DNA of 64,000 bases from RFSX01 sp964591455 (GTDB lineage: Bacteria; Bacteroidota; Bacteroidia; Chitinophagales; Saprospiraceae): contig CAZQDZ010000004.1 of NCBI GenBank assembly GCA_964591455.1, positions 62,001 through 126,000 on the forward strand. The letters run 5' to 3'. Shown piece after piece: positions 1-8,034 of the stretch (positions are counted from its first letter, which is position 1; every line of letters begins with the position of its first letter). The notes below the pieces were generated by a model, which did no database searches, had not been told where the DNA came from, and saw only the letters and a program-made list of their open reading frames with translations. Made by a program: the position numbers and the translations under genes.

Positions 1-513
1 GTCAGGCTCACATTTTGCTAGAAGCTTTTCTAAAGCTTCCATATCGTTATGCTTGTACTTCCAGTGTTTGCTTGCGTAACTTAGTCTGGCACCATCTATG
101 ATGCAGGCATGATCAAGGTCATCTGTAATTATATAATCATGTCTTCCAGGGATAGAAGATATCACACCCAAGTTTACTTGGAAACCTGTACTGAAGACCA
201 ATGCTTCTTCCTTACCGACAAAGTTTGCTAACTTTTCTTCTAGTTCTAAATGGATATCTAATGTGCCATTTAAAAAACGAGATCCAGCACAACCTGATCC
301 ATATCGGTCAATGGCTTTCTTTGAAGCCTCTTTTAATCGGGGGTGATTGGTCAGACCCAGGTAACTGTTAGAACCAAACATAAGCACATCCTTACCTTTG
401 ATTTTAACAACTGTATCTTGTTCAGATTCAATTGTTCGGAAGTATGGATATACTCCTAACTCTTGTATTTTTTGTGGCTGAGTATAAGCAGCCATTTTTT
501 TTCTTAGGGGCAT
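1..513 (-). CDS. serine palmitoyltransferase / KBL-type PLP enzyme (3' part missing)
   Basis: Alpha-oxoamine synthase family enzyme, PLP-dependent, that condenses an amino acid with an acyl-CoA. About 171 N-terminal residues are visible; the C-terminal part with the PLP lysine lies beyond base 1. Visible family signatures are the GSNSYLGL motif, the GSGCAGSRFLNGT stretch, EEALVFSTGFQ and the DDLDHACIIDGARLS segment. These fit serine palmitoyltransferase, 2-amino-3-ketobutyrate-CoA ligase or AONS. The neighbouring PAP2/Aur1-like and CDP-alcohol transferase genes make serine palmitoyltransferase, the first step of sphingolipid synthesis, the best reading (inference). ATG codons at 513 and 495 are both in frame. 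The gene starts 16 bases after the PAP2 gene and is the last visible gene of that operon. Confidence 0.85.
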   Translation of the reverse strand, partial: MPLRKKMAAYTQPQKIQELGVYPYFRTIESEQDTVVKIKGKDVLMFGSNSYLGLTNHPRLKEASKKAIDRYGSGCAGSRFLNGTLDIHLELEEKLANFVGKEEALVFSTGFQVNLGVISSIPGRHDYIITDDLDHACIIDGARLSYASKHWKYKHNDMEALEKLLAKCEPD

Positions 514-529
514 AAGTAAAATATACTTT

Positions 530-1462
530 TCAGCTAATGAATTTCTTAGTGTTCTTGTACCAACTAGGTACAAATCTACTATTTACAGTTGTTTCGACTA
601 GAAAAATACCAATAATAGCACACCCAATCCCCATTATTACATCAATTAAATAGTGGTGATTCGAGTAAATAGCACCAAACCAGATACATAACAGGCTGAT
701 AATGAATATGGTAGTTAAAATTTTATTCCTATATTTTAAACTATAATAACTTAAAATAAGTGGAAAAGCAGCGTGCATAGATGGCAATGCACCAAAGGTA
801 TTTGTCCCTTTGCTGTACATACCAGCATATAACCCGAATCCTATCATATCGTCAAATCTGGACAATCCAGCAGGTTCACCTCCGGCATCTAGTAAGATCT
901 CAGCACCATATTTGAAGTAATACCATGGCGGTGCCGCAGGTAATAAGATGTATATTATAAAGCCAAATATATTAGCGACTAGAAAACAGGTCCAGAAATC
1001 AAATGTCAATTTACGCTGACCAGTAAAAAAAGTTATCAAGCCAAATAGGATAGGGAAGGGCGCCCATGTGATATAAAACAGTCCTGTTATCAAATCAAAA
1101 AACCAATTGATATGTTGATTGAAGTATTCACATAAGGATACTTTCACTCCATGAACCTGAACACCGAACCAGGCGACTTCAAATTCGTACAGCTCTTCAT
1201 TTATTACTTTAATTGGATTATAGTCATGAAGAATCTTGAGTGAATTATAACAAATCAGATAAATGAAAAAAGGACTAAAGGCAATGGCCAATTTCCTGCT
1301 CAGTGGTGTTGCATAAAATAAGCCCACTATAAGCAGGTAGAATAATACAGCGATTGTATCTATACCCACAGCTAAGCCATTCCACAACCAATAAAGAAGT
1401 GAAAATATCAATCCAAAAACTATCCAGTTTTTGGAAAATCCGGAATCAAAACTACTTGACAT
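530..1462 (-). CDS. PAP2-superfamily membrane protein, Aur1/inositol-phosphorylceramide synthase-like
   Basis: A 310-residue polytopic membrane protein. It has the two catalytic motifs of the PAP2/Aur1 family: PSMHAAFP around residues 227-234 (H230) and NHHYLID around 268-274 (H269/H270, D274). In Aur1-type enzymes these catalyse transfer of phosphoinositol onto ceramide; other family members are lipid phosphatases. Six or more hydrophobic segments are visible. The gene lies between a DUF4833 gene (7-base gap) and a serine palmitoyltransferase-like gene (16-base gap). Context and the HHYLID motif favour a role in making an inositol- or phospho-sphingolipid head group in the inner membrane. 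A PAP2 phosphatase acting on a phosphatidylinositol-phosphate intermediate is the main alternative. Confidence 0.8.
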   Translation of the reverse strand: MSSSFDSGFSKNWIVFGLIFSLLYWLWNGLAVGIDTIAVLFYLLIVGLFYATPLSRKLAIAFSPFFIYLICYNSLKILHDYNPIKVINEELYEFEVAWFGVQVHGVKVSLCEYFNQHINWFFDLITGLFYITWAPFPILFGLITFFTGQRKLTFDFWTCFLVANIFGFIIYILLPAAPPWYYFKYGAEILLDAGGEPAGLSRFDDMIGFGLYAGMYSKGTNTFGALPSMHAAFPLILSYYSLKYRNKILTTIFIISLLCIWFGAIYSNHHYLIDVIMGIGCAIIGIFLVETTVNSRFVPSWYKNTKKFIS

Positions 1463-1469
1463 GAGATTC

Positions 1470-1991
1470 TTACAGAAGTACTTTACTGTATGTAGGCAAT
1501 TTAGATTTAAGGTCTAAACCATAAAATTCTATGTATTTGACCTGAGGGAAAACACCGAAATCTTCTGCATATACGTAGATATTAGATATCATACTCATTC
1601 TACCATTCAGTTTGGTGTGGACATGGTATTCGCCCTCTTCATTTTTCCCAATGTAAAATTCTTGTTGTTCATAGGAAACCATATGGAAACGGCAACTTTC
1701 ATTGTTGATCTTTTTGCTTTTGTAGCCAAACGCTAACTTGTTTTGGATTTGATTTAGAGATTTTGCTACACCACCTTCTGTATATTTAACCCAGTAAACG
1801 TCCATCGGATACTCTTCATTTAGAAAGCCATCCTTGGTTTGGTTGATGACGTATACAACTGTATTTTGATTTAGATTTCTTTGGATGTAAAATAATAAAC
1901 CATCTATCCTAGGAACCGGATAAGTTTCAGGAAGACCTATTTCCCCGTGAAGGGTCTTTCTAAGTTTTATTTTTTTAAAGTTATCCAACAT
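1470..1991 (-). CDS. DUF4833-type protein of the sphingolipid operon
   Basis: A 173-residue protein of unknown biochemical function. The pattern FYIQRNLNQNTVVYVIN, followed by YPMDVYWVKY and KLAFGYKSK, fits the DUF4833 family as I remember it, which in Bacteroidota occurs beside inositol-lipid genes. No membrane segment or signal peptide is seen, so it is probably cytoplasmic or peripheral. A TTG at 2000 could extend it by three residues; the ATG at 1991 is preferred. It is followed after 7 bases by the PAP2 gene and so is very probably co-transcribed. A role in inositol-lipid synthesis is inferred from position only. Confidence 0.75.
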   Translation of the reverse strand: MLDNFKKIKLRKTLHGEIGLPETYPVPRIDGLLFYIQRNLNQNTVVYVINQTKDGFLNEEYPMDVYWVKYTEGGVAKSLNQIQNKLAFGYKSKKINNESCRFHMVSYEQQEFYIGKNEEGEYHVHTKLNGRMSMISNIYVYAEDFGVFPQVKYIEFYGLDLKSKLPTYSKVLL

Positions 1992-2091
1992 CGTCTCCAA
2001 AATTAAAATTATATACTCACTTATAGCTTTGATTAGCTATATATATTCCTAGTTCGGTCACATTGTTACCATGTAATGTAGGATAAACAGT

Positions 2092-2787
2092 CTATTTCAA
2101 GAGTTGTTGTCTGGAGTAATGTAATCTTCTCAAAGCGGTAATATTTGCTGAAAAGGCAAGGAAGGTAATAGACCAACTAAATATTGAAATAGTCTCAAAA
2201 ATTGGCTGCCCAAGCCAAGACACGTTGTATTCATAGCCACCACCTATGATGGAAGAAACGATACAAGTTACTAGACTGGCTGTAGCTACCAGTACTATTC
2301 GTTCAGGCCGTTGCATTATACCCACGCTTGCATTGACACCCAGGCCTTCTGCCCTGGCTCTAGTGTAACTCACCATAATAGATCCTATCATGGCTATAAA
2401 GCTGAATATGCTGGTTAGAAGATAATCTTGTGTTACAGTATAGTAGCAGAATCCAAAGAACATGACCAGTTCACTATATCTATCTAGAACTGAATCATAT
2501 AAGGCACCATAAGGGTGAGCTGTACCACTCAATCTAGCCAACCTTCCATCTATCATATCCATCGCTCCTGCTAATAATATAATAGCGCCTGCATAACCTA
2601 AATATTTGTGGTCGTTTCTATCTCCCACTTCCGCACCATATATGAGTACACCAGTAGACAATATATTTAACAAGAAACCAAAGAACGTCACCATATTAGG
2701 CGTAACACCTAACTTGATAAGCAATTGTATCAATGGATTTAGTATTACGTAGACTAGCTGCTGTAGTTTCTTTTTGATTGGATTCAA
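2092..2787 (-). CDS. CDP-alcohol phosphatidyltransferase (phosphatidylinositol-type)
   Basis: A 231-residue inner-membrane enzyme that transfers a phosphatidyl group from CDP-diacylglycerol to an alcohol acceptor. The whole family signature is present: D77, D80, G81, A84, R85, G94, D98, D102, with D98 and D102 the metal and catalytic aspartates. Several membrane helices follow. Inositol or inositol phosphate is the likely acceptor because of the Aur1-like and DUF4833 neighbours; glycerophosphate cannot be excluded. The start is a TTG: an in-frame TAG lies a few codons upstream and the next ATG (residue 31) would remove the first conserved helix. It is the first gene of the minus-strand operon, 100 bases before the DUF4833 gene. 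Confidence 0.85.
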   Translation of the reverse strand: MNPIKKKLQQLVYVILNPLIQLLIKLGVTPNMVTFFGFLLNILSTGVLIYGAEVGDRNDHKYLGYAGAIILLAGAMDMIDGRLARLSGTAHPYGALYDSVLDRYSELVMFFGFCYYTVTQDYLLTSIFSFIAMIGSIMVSYTRARAEGLGVNASVGIMQRPERIVLVATASLVTCIVSSIIGGGYEYNVSWLGQPIFETISIFSWSITFLAFSANITALRRLHYSRQQLLK

Positions 2788-2945
2788 ATTGTTTTGAGTC
2801 TAAATGGTCAATTGTACTTGCAAAGCTAGTAATTATCCTTTTGACAACATACTTTATATACGAAGCCCTAAGTGGGACTGATTAATAGCCTGTGAATTTA
2901 AATGGCATGGAAAATTTCTCTTAAATTGCCACAAACTCAAATTCA

Positions 2946-3998
2946 ATGATTAAAACCAAAATAGCGGGTATTGGATGTTATCTCCCTTCCAATGTGGTTA
3001 GAAATGATGATCTGACTAAATATATGGATACCTCTGATGAGTGGATAAAAGAGCGAACAGGAATAGAAGAAAGAAGGTATGCAACGAAGCATAAAGAAAC
3101 AACATCCACTATGGGAGCTCGTGCCGCTGAGATTGCGATTGAAAGGGCAGGAATTTCAAAGGAAGATGTTGACTTTATAATTTTCGCCACTTTAAGTCCA
3201 GATTATTACTTCCCAGGCTGTGGTGTTTTACTGCAGCGAGAGCTAGGGATTACTAAAACCGAAGTAGGTGCCTTAGACATCCGTAATCAGTGCACAGGAT
3301 TTATATATGGATTATCAGTTGCCGACCAATTTATCAAATCAGGCATGTACAAGAATATATTGTTGGTTGGCGCTGAGATGCATAGTATGGGGTTGGATTT
3401 TAGTACACGGGGGAGAACTGTCACTGTAATATTTGGAGATGGAGCCGGTGCGGTGCTACTGCAACCTACTGAAGGAGAAGGAATACTAACCACCAAACTG
3501 CACTCTGATGGCACTTATGCAGAAGAGTTGACTATGATAAACTTTGGAAGCCACGGTGGCGTACATGATGATATCGATTATGGTTTTCCAGATAGTAATG
3601 TTCCTGGCGGCATCTTTGCCACTTCTAAGATGGTAGAAGATGGAATGATGTATCCATACATGAACGGTCAGGTTGTATTTAAAAAAGCAGTCGTCAAATT
3701 TGTGGAAGTGATCAATGAGGCTTTAGAAGAAACCGAGTTAGATAAATCTGATATAGATATGTTGGTGCCCCATCAAGCCAACCTAAGGATTAGCAAATTT
3801 GTACAGAAAAGCATGGGACTGAGTGATGACAAGGTGTACAATAATATTCAGAAGTATGGAAATACGACTGCCGCATCTATTCCTATTGCCTTATGCGAAG
3901 CATGGGAGTCAGGAAAGGTGAATACAGGTGATTTGGTTTGTCTTGCAGCGTTTGGAAGTGGATTTACTTGGGGTAGCGCATTGCTTAGATGGGAATAA
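2946..3998 (+). CDS. fabH: 3-oxoacyl-ACP synthase III (KAS III)
   Basis: A 350-residue thiolase-fold condensing enzyme that starts fatty-acid synthesis from an acyl-CoA and malonyl-ACP in the cytosol. The catalytic triad can be read: C116 in IRNQCTGF, H276 in VPHQANLRI and N306 in GNTTAAS. The C-terminal GSGFTWGSALLRW motif is complete. FabH paralogues outside bulk fatty-acid synthesis exist (OleA/PqsD-like), so the exact substrate is inferred. The gene is divergent from the sphingolipid operon and is followed closely by bshB1. Nothing unusual in length. Confidence 0.9.
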   Translation: MIKTKIAGIGCYLPSNVVRNDDLTKYMDTSDEWIKERTGIEERRYATKHKETTSTMGARAAEIAIERAGISKEDVDFIIFATLSPDYYFPGCGVLLQRELGITKTEVGALDIRNQCTGFIYGLSVADQFIKSGMYKNILLVGAEMHSMGLDFSTRGRTVTVIFGDGAGAVLLQPTEGEGILTTKLHSDGTYAEELTMINFGSHGGVHDDIDYGFPDSNVPGGIFATSKMVEDGMMYPYMNGQVVFKKAVVKFVEVINEALEETELDKSDIDMLVPHQANLRISKFVQKSMGLSDDKVYNNIQKYGNTTAASIPIALCEAWESGKVNTGDLVCLAAFGSGFTWGSALLRWE

Positions 3999-4015
3999 GA
4001 AAAGAAAGGAAAACG

Positions 4016-4741
4016 ATGAAAATGAAAAAATTAGACTTCTTAGCCATTGGTGTACACCCAGATGATGTAGAGTTAGGATGTGGCGGAACGATTCTCAAAC
4101 ATGTAGATATGGGTTATAAAGTAGGTATTCTGGATCTTACAAGAGGAGAACTTGGGACAAGAGGGACAATCTCAACCAGGAAAAAGGAAGCAGAGGCAGC
4201 ACGCAAATTTGCTGGTGTGCTCATAAGAGAGAATCTTGTAATGTCTGATGGCTTCATAGCAAATAATAAGGAAAATAAACTCAAAATCATTCAGCAAATA
4301 AGGCAATACAGACCGGAGCTAATTCTTACTAATTCTGTCGCAGATCGTCACCCTGATCATGGAAATGCAGCCAAGTTGGTAAGTGAAGCTTGCTTCCTTT
4401 CTGGTCTTGTCAAAATCAAAACTAAATCAGGTAAGTCCAGCCAGAAACCTTGGAGACCTCGAAAGGTGCTTCATTATATACAAGATCATTACCTCAAGCC
4501 AGATATCGTAGTCGATATTTCCAAGTATATGGATAAGAAGATAGAGCTGGTCAAATGTTTTGAGACTCAATTTTACCAGAAGAATTCTAAAGGACCTCAA
4601 ACGCCGATTTCATCTAAGTCGTTTTTGGATGGTCTCCGTGGTCGTGCACAGGACTATGGAAGAAGAATTGCCGTGGAGTATGGAGAAGGATTTACCTGTA
4701 ATGAATACGTAGGAATTTCGGACTTAAAAGATATTCTATAA
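4016..4741 (+). CDS. bshB1: bacillithiol biosynthesis deacetylase BshB1
   Basis: A 241-residue LmbE/PIG-L-family zinc deacetylase that removes the acetyl group from GlcNAc-malate in bacillithiol synthesis. The zinc motif HPDDVELGCGGT lies at residues 14-25, followed by LTRGELGTRGT and the second metal/catalytic motif RHPDHGNA. These, with the length, fit the BshB1 subgroup rather than general LmbE proteins. An upstream start at 3989 would overlap fabH by 10 bases; the ATG at 4016 gives the usual short N-terminus before the beta strand. Its presence implies that this organism uses bacillithiol as its low-molecular-weight thiol (inference). Confidence 0.88.
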   Translation: MKMKKLDFLAIGVHPDDVELGCGGTILKHVDMGYKVGILDLTRGELGTRGTISTRKKEAEAARKFAGVLIRENLVMSDGFIANNKENKLKIIQQIRQYRPELILTNSVADRHPDHGNAAKLVSEACFLSGLVKIKTKSGKSSQKPWRPRKVLHYIQDHYLKPDIVVDISKYMDKKIELVKCFETQFYQKNSKGPQTPISSKSFLDGLRGRAQDYGRRIAVEYGEGFTCNEYVGISDLKDIL

Positions 4742-4747
4742 GGACGC

Positions 4748-5110
4748 TTATCTTATTTTTCCTTCTAGTCTATTTACATAATCTAAACTTCCTAGTCTCA
4801 TTCTAAGATTTACAGTTGCCTTTCTACTTGCTTTGTTTTCAGCTTTGCAGAATATGCCGAGGTGGTCATGGTATGCCTTAAGATAATCGAATTTCTGCAC
4901 CATTATGGATTCTGATTTCTTATTAAACAAGACCGTTGAAGGGTTATTAATTCTATAGTCAACAGAAGCGCTGGTATGACAAATTGTATCTGGCTCTTTT
5001 AGTTTGAGTGATTCTATGGAGAGCGACTGCGATAATAATGGGAAAGTGAAGAAGGTGCAAAAGACCACTAATAGTTTACGATGAATATTTTTTTTTCCTA
5101 GAACCGCCAT
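4748..5110 (-). CDS. small exported protein of unknown function
   Basis: A 120-residue protein not assigned to a family. From the ATG at 5110 it starts with a basic segment, a hydrophobic run (LLVVFCTFFTFPLL) and a SQS-type cleavage region, a convincing signal peptide. A longer frame to 5185 would put about 25 extra residues before the signal, so the shorter start is chosen. The mature part is short, polar and basic. The gene overlaps the 3' end of the RNA methyltransferase gene by 35 bases and is probably co-transcribed with it. It converges on bshB1, with six bases between the stop codons. Confidence 0.6.
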   Translation of the reverse strand: MAVLGKKNIHRKLLVVFCTFFTFPLLSQSLSIESLKLKEPDTICHTSASVDYRINNPSTVLFNKKSESIMVQKFDYLKAYHDHLGIFCKAENKASRKATVNLRMRLGSLDYVNRLEGKIR

Positions 5111-6221
5111 ATAATTCAAATTTATACAACTTAGATGGTATCCCGCCATTATCAAGGCTATATTTTGCACTATGTTTAAGTCCAAACGACTTCATAGCTT
5201 GATTATTTCCCGAAATAATCCAAACTGTAGATCCTTGCCAATTTTGTTTGAGTGAATCTGAGATCTTGCGATAGAACTCTTTTACATCTCTGAGTCTAAT
5301 CCTTTTATCATAGGGGGGGTTGAGAAAGAGCATGGCATCTTTCTCTCCTGAAGCCTCTAGAAAGTCTTTCTCTTTGATCCTAATATTTTCTTTGTTTGGT
5401 ATTCTTTGAAGGTTTTTTCTTAAGTCTCGAGTAGCATAAGGATTAATATCGCTGGCAAAAAAGTTACACGTGGGTTTTATCATTTCTGCCTCAGCAGATC
5501 TCTTGACTGTTCTCCAAATCTTTGGATAGTATTCCGTCCAGTTCTGAAAACTAAACCTTTTGATTAGTCTCCCTGGGGGAATCTTAGCAGCCATCATTAG
5601 GGCCTCAGTTGTAAAAGTTCCGGAACCACACATAGGATCGTAGAAATCTTGAGATCCATCCCAACCAGCAATTTTGATGATGCCTGCAGCAAAGACCTCA
5701 TTAAGTGGCGCTTTATATGACCGCTCTTTGTAACCCCTCAGATGAAGCGAACGACCAGAGCTGTCTAAAGCAATAGATAACTGATTGGTATTATTGACGT
5801 ATACATTGATGACAATGTCAGGATTCTCTGTATCTACGTTGGGCCTAGAATTTTTTTCTTCAAGTATTCTATCTGCTATCGCATCTTTAGCTCTGTAGGT
5901 TGCAAATTGACTATGGCTAAAAAGATCACCAGACACTACTGAATTGATTGCAAAAGTCTGATTCTCTTTTATATAATGACTCCAATTGATTCCCTTTATT
6001 GCTTCATAGTATTCATCTTGGTCTTCTACTTCTACTTCCTTAATAGGAACCAGGACTCTTATGGCCGTCCTCAGTAGATAGTTGCATTTGTATAATTGTG
6101 CCCAATTGCCATTACATGAAACACCTCTTCTTAGCACCTTCACATTCTGTAAATCCAAGCCCGCTACTTCTTTAGCACAGACTTCTTCTAACCCTTCTAA
6201 GGTGGTGATGATTATTTTCAT
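5076..6221 (-). CDS. THUMP-domain class I SAM-dependent RNA methyltransferase (RlmL/YpsC-like)
   Basis: A 381-residue cytosolic enzyme that probably makes N2-methylguanosine in 23S rRNA. The N-terminal region (about 1-165) is ferredoxin-like/THUMP: the opening TTLEGLEEVCAKEV and the LLRTAIRVLVPI segment are typical. The methyltransferase half has DPMCGSGTF near residues 195-203 (SAM binding) and the catalytic NPPY motif near 300. The length matches Bacteroidota homologues of RlmL N-terminal/YpsC, which lack the second methyltransferase module of E. coli RlmKL. Exact target base is inferred from the family. Confidence 0.85.
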   Translation of the reverse strand: MKIIITTLEGLEEVCAKEVAGLDLQNVKVLRRGVSCNGNWAQLYKCNYLLRTAIRVLVPIKEVEVEDQDEYYEAIKGINWSHYIKENQTFAINSVVSGDLFSHSQFATYRAKDAIADRILEEKNSRPNVDTENPDIVINVYVNNTNQLSIALDSSGRSLHLRGYKERSYKAPLNEVFAAGIIKIAGWDGSQDFYDPMCGSGTFTTEALMMAAKIPPGRLIKRFSFQNWTEYYPKIWRTVKRSAEAEMIKPTCNFFASDINPYATRDLRKNLQRIPNKENIRIKEKDFLEASGEKDAMLFLNPPYDKRIRLRDVKEFYRKISDSLKQNWQGSTVWIISGNNQAMKSFGLKHSAKYSLDNGGIPSKLYKFELYGGSRKKKYSS

Positions 6222-6275
6222 TAAGCAGCTTTGGAATCAAATATAAGACGGTGTTCTACTTGCAAAGAACAATCA

Positions 6276-6310
6276 AGAAAAAAGCCTTCCTGAATTTATT
6301 CAGGAAGGCT
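6276..6310 (-). terminator. Rho-independent terminator of the EGF-like lipoprotein gene
   Basis: A perfect 12-bp stem, AGCCTTCCTGAA at 6283-6294 pairing with 6299-6310, with a 4-base loop. Read on the minus strand it is followed by a run of T (6276-6282). It lies 25 bases after the stop of the gene at 6336-7016 and separates it from the methyltransferase gene. Confidence 0.85.
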
Positions 6311-6335
6311 AACCTTTTATTTTGTAGGGTGCTTC

Positions 6336-7016
6336 TTACTGCTTTGTGAATATGACTTCACATTCAGTGTTAAATTCACCTATTGGTGTCACAAAATTGA
6401 GTAAAAGATTAAGTTGGAAATTATTATCATCTAAGAATAACCCCGTTCCTTCACCTTCAACAGCAATTGTAACTAATCCAATAATCGGAAGTTCTACTTC
6501 AAGGTCCTGAGTAAATTCCTCAACAATAAATTCATCTCCTGTTACATCTGCTACTACTGCCAAGCCCAAAACCATACTGCCACTCGCTCCTATATCTACC
6601 AGCACTATATTAGAATCATTAGGACTTACGGTGATAGGAGTAGATGTCAAAGCCTCAGATATCTCATCAGGAATCTGAGATGATAATATATCAGGCACAC
6701 AAGGTAAAATATCACCAATATAGTCGCCTATAAATCTAGATCTGATTTCTGACTCACAAGCTGTTCCTTCATAACCCGTGTCACAGGCACAAGTTCCATC
6801 TAGCTGATTGCATGAGCCGTTGTCACCACAATCAACAGCGTCACAGATATTTATTTCACAGTTGGCTCCAGAAAATCCATCATCACAAATGCAATTTCCA
6901 GTATCGGGGTCACAATTTCCATTAGGTCCGCAATTTGAATCAGCACAATTGTCCTCACTACATGAGTAACTTAATACTAGGCAAAGACAAGTAAGAGCTG
7001 TTAATAATTTTTTCAT
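6336..7016 (-). CDS. lipoprotein with two EGF-like domains
   Basis: A 226-residue lipoprotein: a hydrophobic signal ends in LSYSC, with the lipidated cysteine at residue 19. Two consecutive EGF-like modules follow, each with six cysteines in EGF spacing: C24, C29, C35, C42, C44, C53 and C58, C63, C69, C76, C78, C87, with the CxCDxGxxGxxCE ending. Residues 90-226 form an acidic beta-rich domain of unknown family. It is presumably surface-exposed. It lies 30 bases after the CBS-like gene and has its own strong terminator. Function unknown; the EGF call rests on cysteine spacing. Confidence 0.75.
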   Translation of the reverse strand: MKKLLTALTCLCLVLSYSCSEDNCADSNCGPNGNCDPDTGNCICDDGFSGANCEINICDAVDCGDNGSCNQLDGTCACDTGYEGTACESEIRSRFIGDYIGDILPCVPDILSSQIPDEISEALTSTPITVSPNDSNIVLVDIGASGSMVLGLAVVADVTGDEFIVEEFTQDLEVELPIIGLVTIAVEGEGTGLFLDDNNFQLNLLLNFVTPIGEFNTECEVIFTKQ

Positions 7017-7046
7017 AGTTGTTTGATTATTTATAAAGAAATTGAA

Positions 7047-8021
7047 TTAGATGAAATCATTTTTCTTCATCCATTCATCGTTGTACATTTTTCCTATATA
7101 ACGTGTCCCATGGTCATGGATTATCACTACCACTAGAGAATCTTCGTTTAATTCATCAGCAAATTTTTCTAGACTGGCCACTGCAGATCCTGCCGAATAA
7201 CCTAATAACAGACCTTCCTCTCTAGCCAGTCTCCTACACATGAGTGCCCCATCTTTATCAGACACTTTTTCCATTCTGTCTATAATGTCAAAATTTATAT
7301 TTTCCGGTATGATATCTTCTCCGATACCTTCAGTAATATATGGGAATATTTCACCCTCATCCAATACGCCAGTCTCGTGATATTTTTTTAACGCTGACCC
7401 ATAAGTATCTACGCCTAAGATTCTAACATTGGAGTTTTGTTCCTTCAGATATTTTCCTGTGCCAGAAATCGTACCCCCTGTTCCTACACCAGCAACCAGA
7501 TGAGTAATCTTCCTCTCTGTCTGTGTCCACAGCTCAGGCCCAGTAGAGAGATAGTGTGCCTTTCTATTAGATAGGTTATCATATTGATTACACCAGAACG
7601 AGTTTGGTGTTTCTCTAGATAATCTTTCAGCTACAGAATAGTATGATTGTGGATCATCTGCAGTTACATTAGTAGGACAGACGATGACTTCAGCGCCTAG
7701 TGCTCTGAGTATATCAAATTTTTCTGGAGATTGCTTATCAGTCGTTGTAAAGATGCATTTATAACCCCTGACGCAAGCTGCCAATGCCAATCCCATCCCG
7801 GTATTTCCAGAGGTACATTCTATAATAGTCCCTCCTGGTTTTAATCTACCTTCCTTCTCGGCATCCTCCACCATCATTAGTGCCATTCTATCTTTGATAC
7901 TATGGCCTGGATTGAAGGTTTCTACTTTAGCCAAGATTGTACCTGGGATACCTTCCACGACCTTATTAAGCTTAACAAGGGGGGTATTGCCTATCGTAGA
8001 GAGTATATTTTTGTGATACAT
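7047..8021 (-). CDS. PLP-dependent cystathionine beta-synthase / cysteine synthase family enzyme
   Basis: A 324-residue fold-type II PLP enzyme. It has the PLP lysine K43 in GHSIKDR, the phosphate-binding TSGNTG at residues 70-75 and the GTGGT loop. The stretches SPEKFDILRALGAEV and DNLSNRKAHYLSTGPE resemble catalytic cores of cystathionine beta-synthases more than CysK, so serine plus homocysteine to cystathionine is preferred over O-acetylserine sulfhydrylation (inference). No C-terminal CBS regulatory pair is present. The stop codon of the LysM gene lies 13 bases upstream, suggesting co-transcription. Confidence 0.85.
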   Translation of the reverse strand: MYHKNILSTIGNTPLVKLNKVVEGIPGTILAKVETFNPGHSIKDRMALMMVEDAEKEGRLKPGGTIIECTSGNTGMGLALAACVRGYKCIFTTTDKQSPEKFDILRALGAEVIVCPTNVTADDPQSYYSVAERLSRETPNSFWCNQYDNLSNRKAHYLSTGPELWTQTERKITHLVAGVGTGGTISGTGKYLKEQNSNVRILGVDTYGSALKKYHETGVLDEGEIFPYITEGIGEDIIPENINFDIIDRMEKVSDKDGALMCRRLAREEGLLLGYSAGSAVASLEKFADELNEDSLVVVIIHDHGTRYIGKMYNDEWMKKNDFI

Positions 8022-8034
8022 TCAGTCGTATTGT

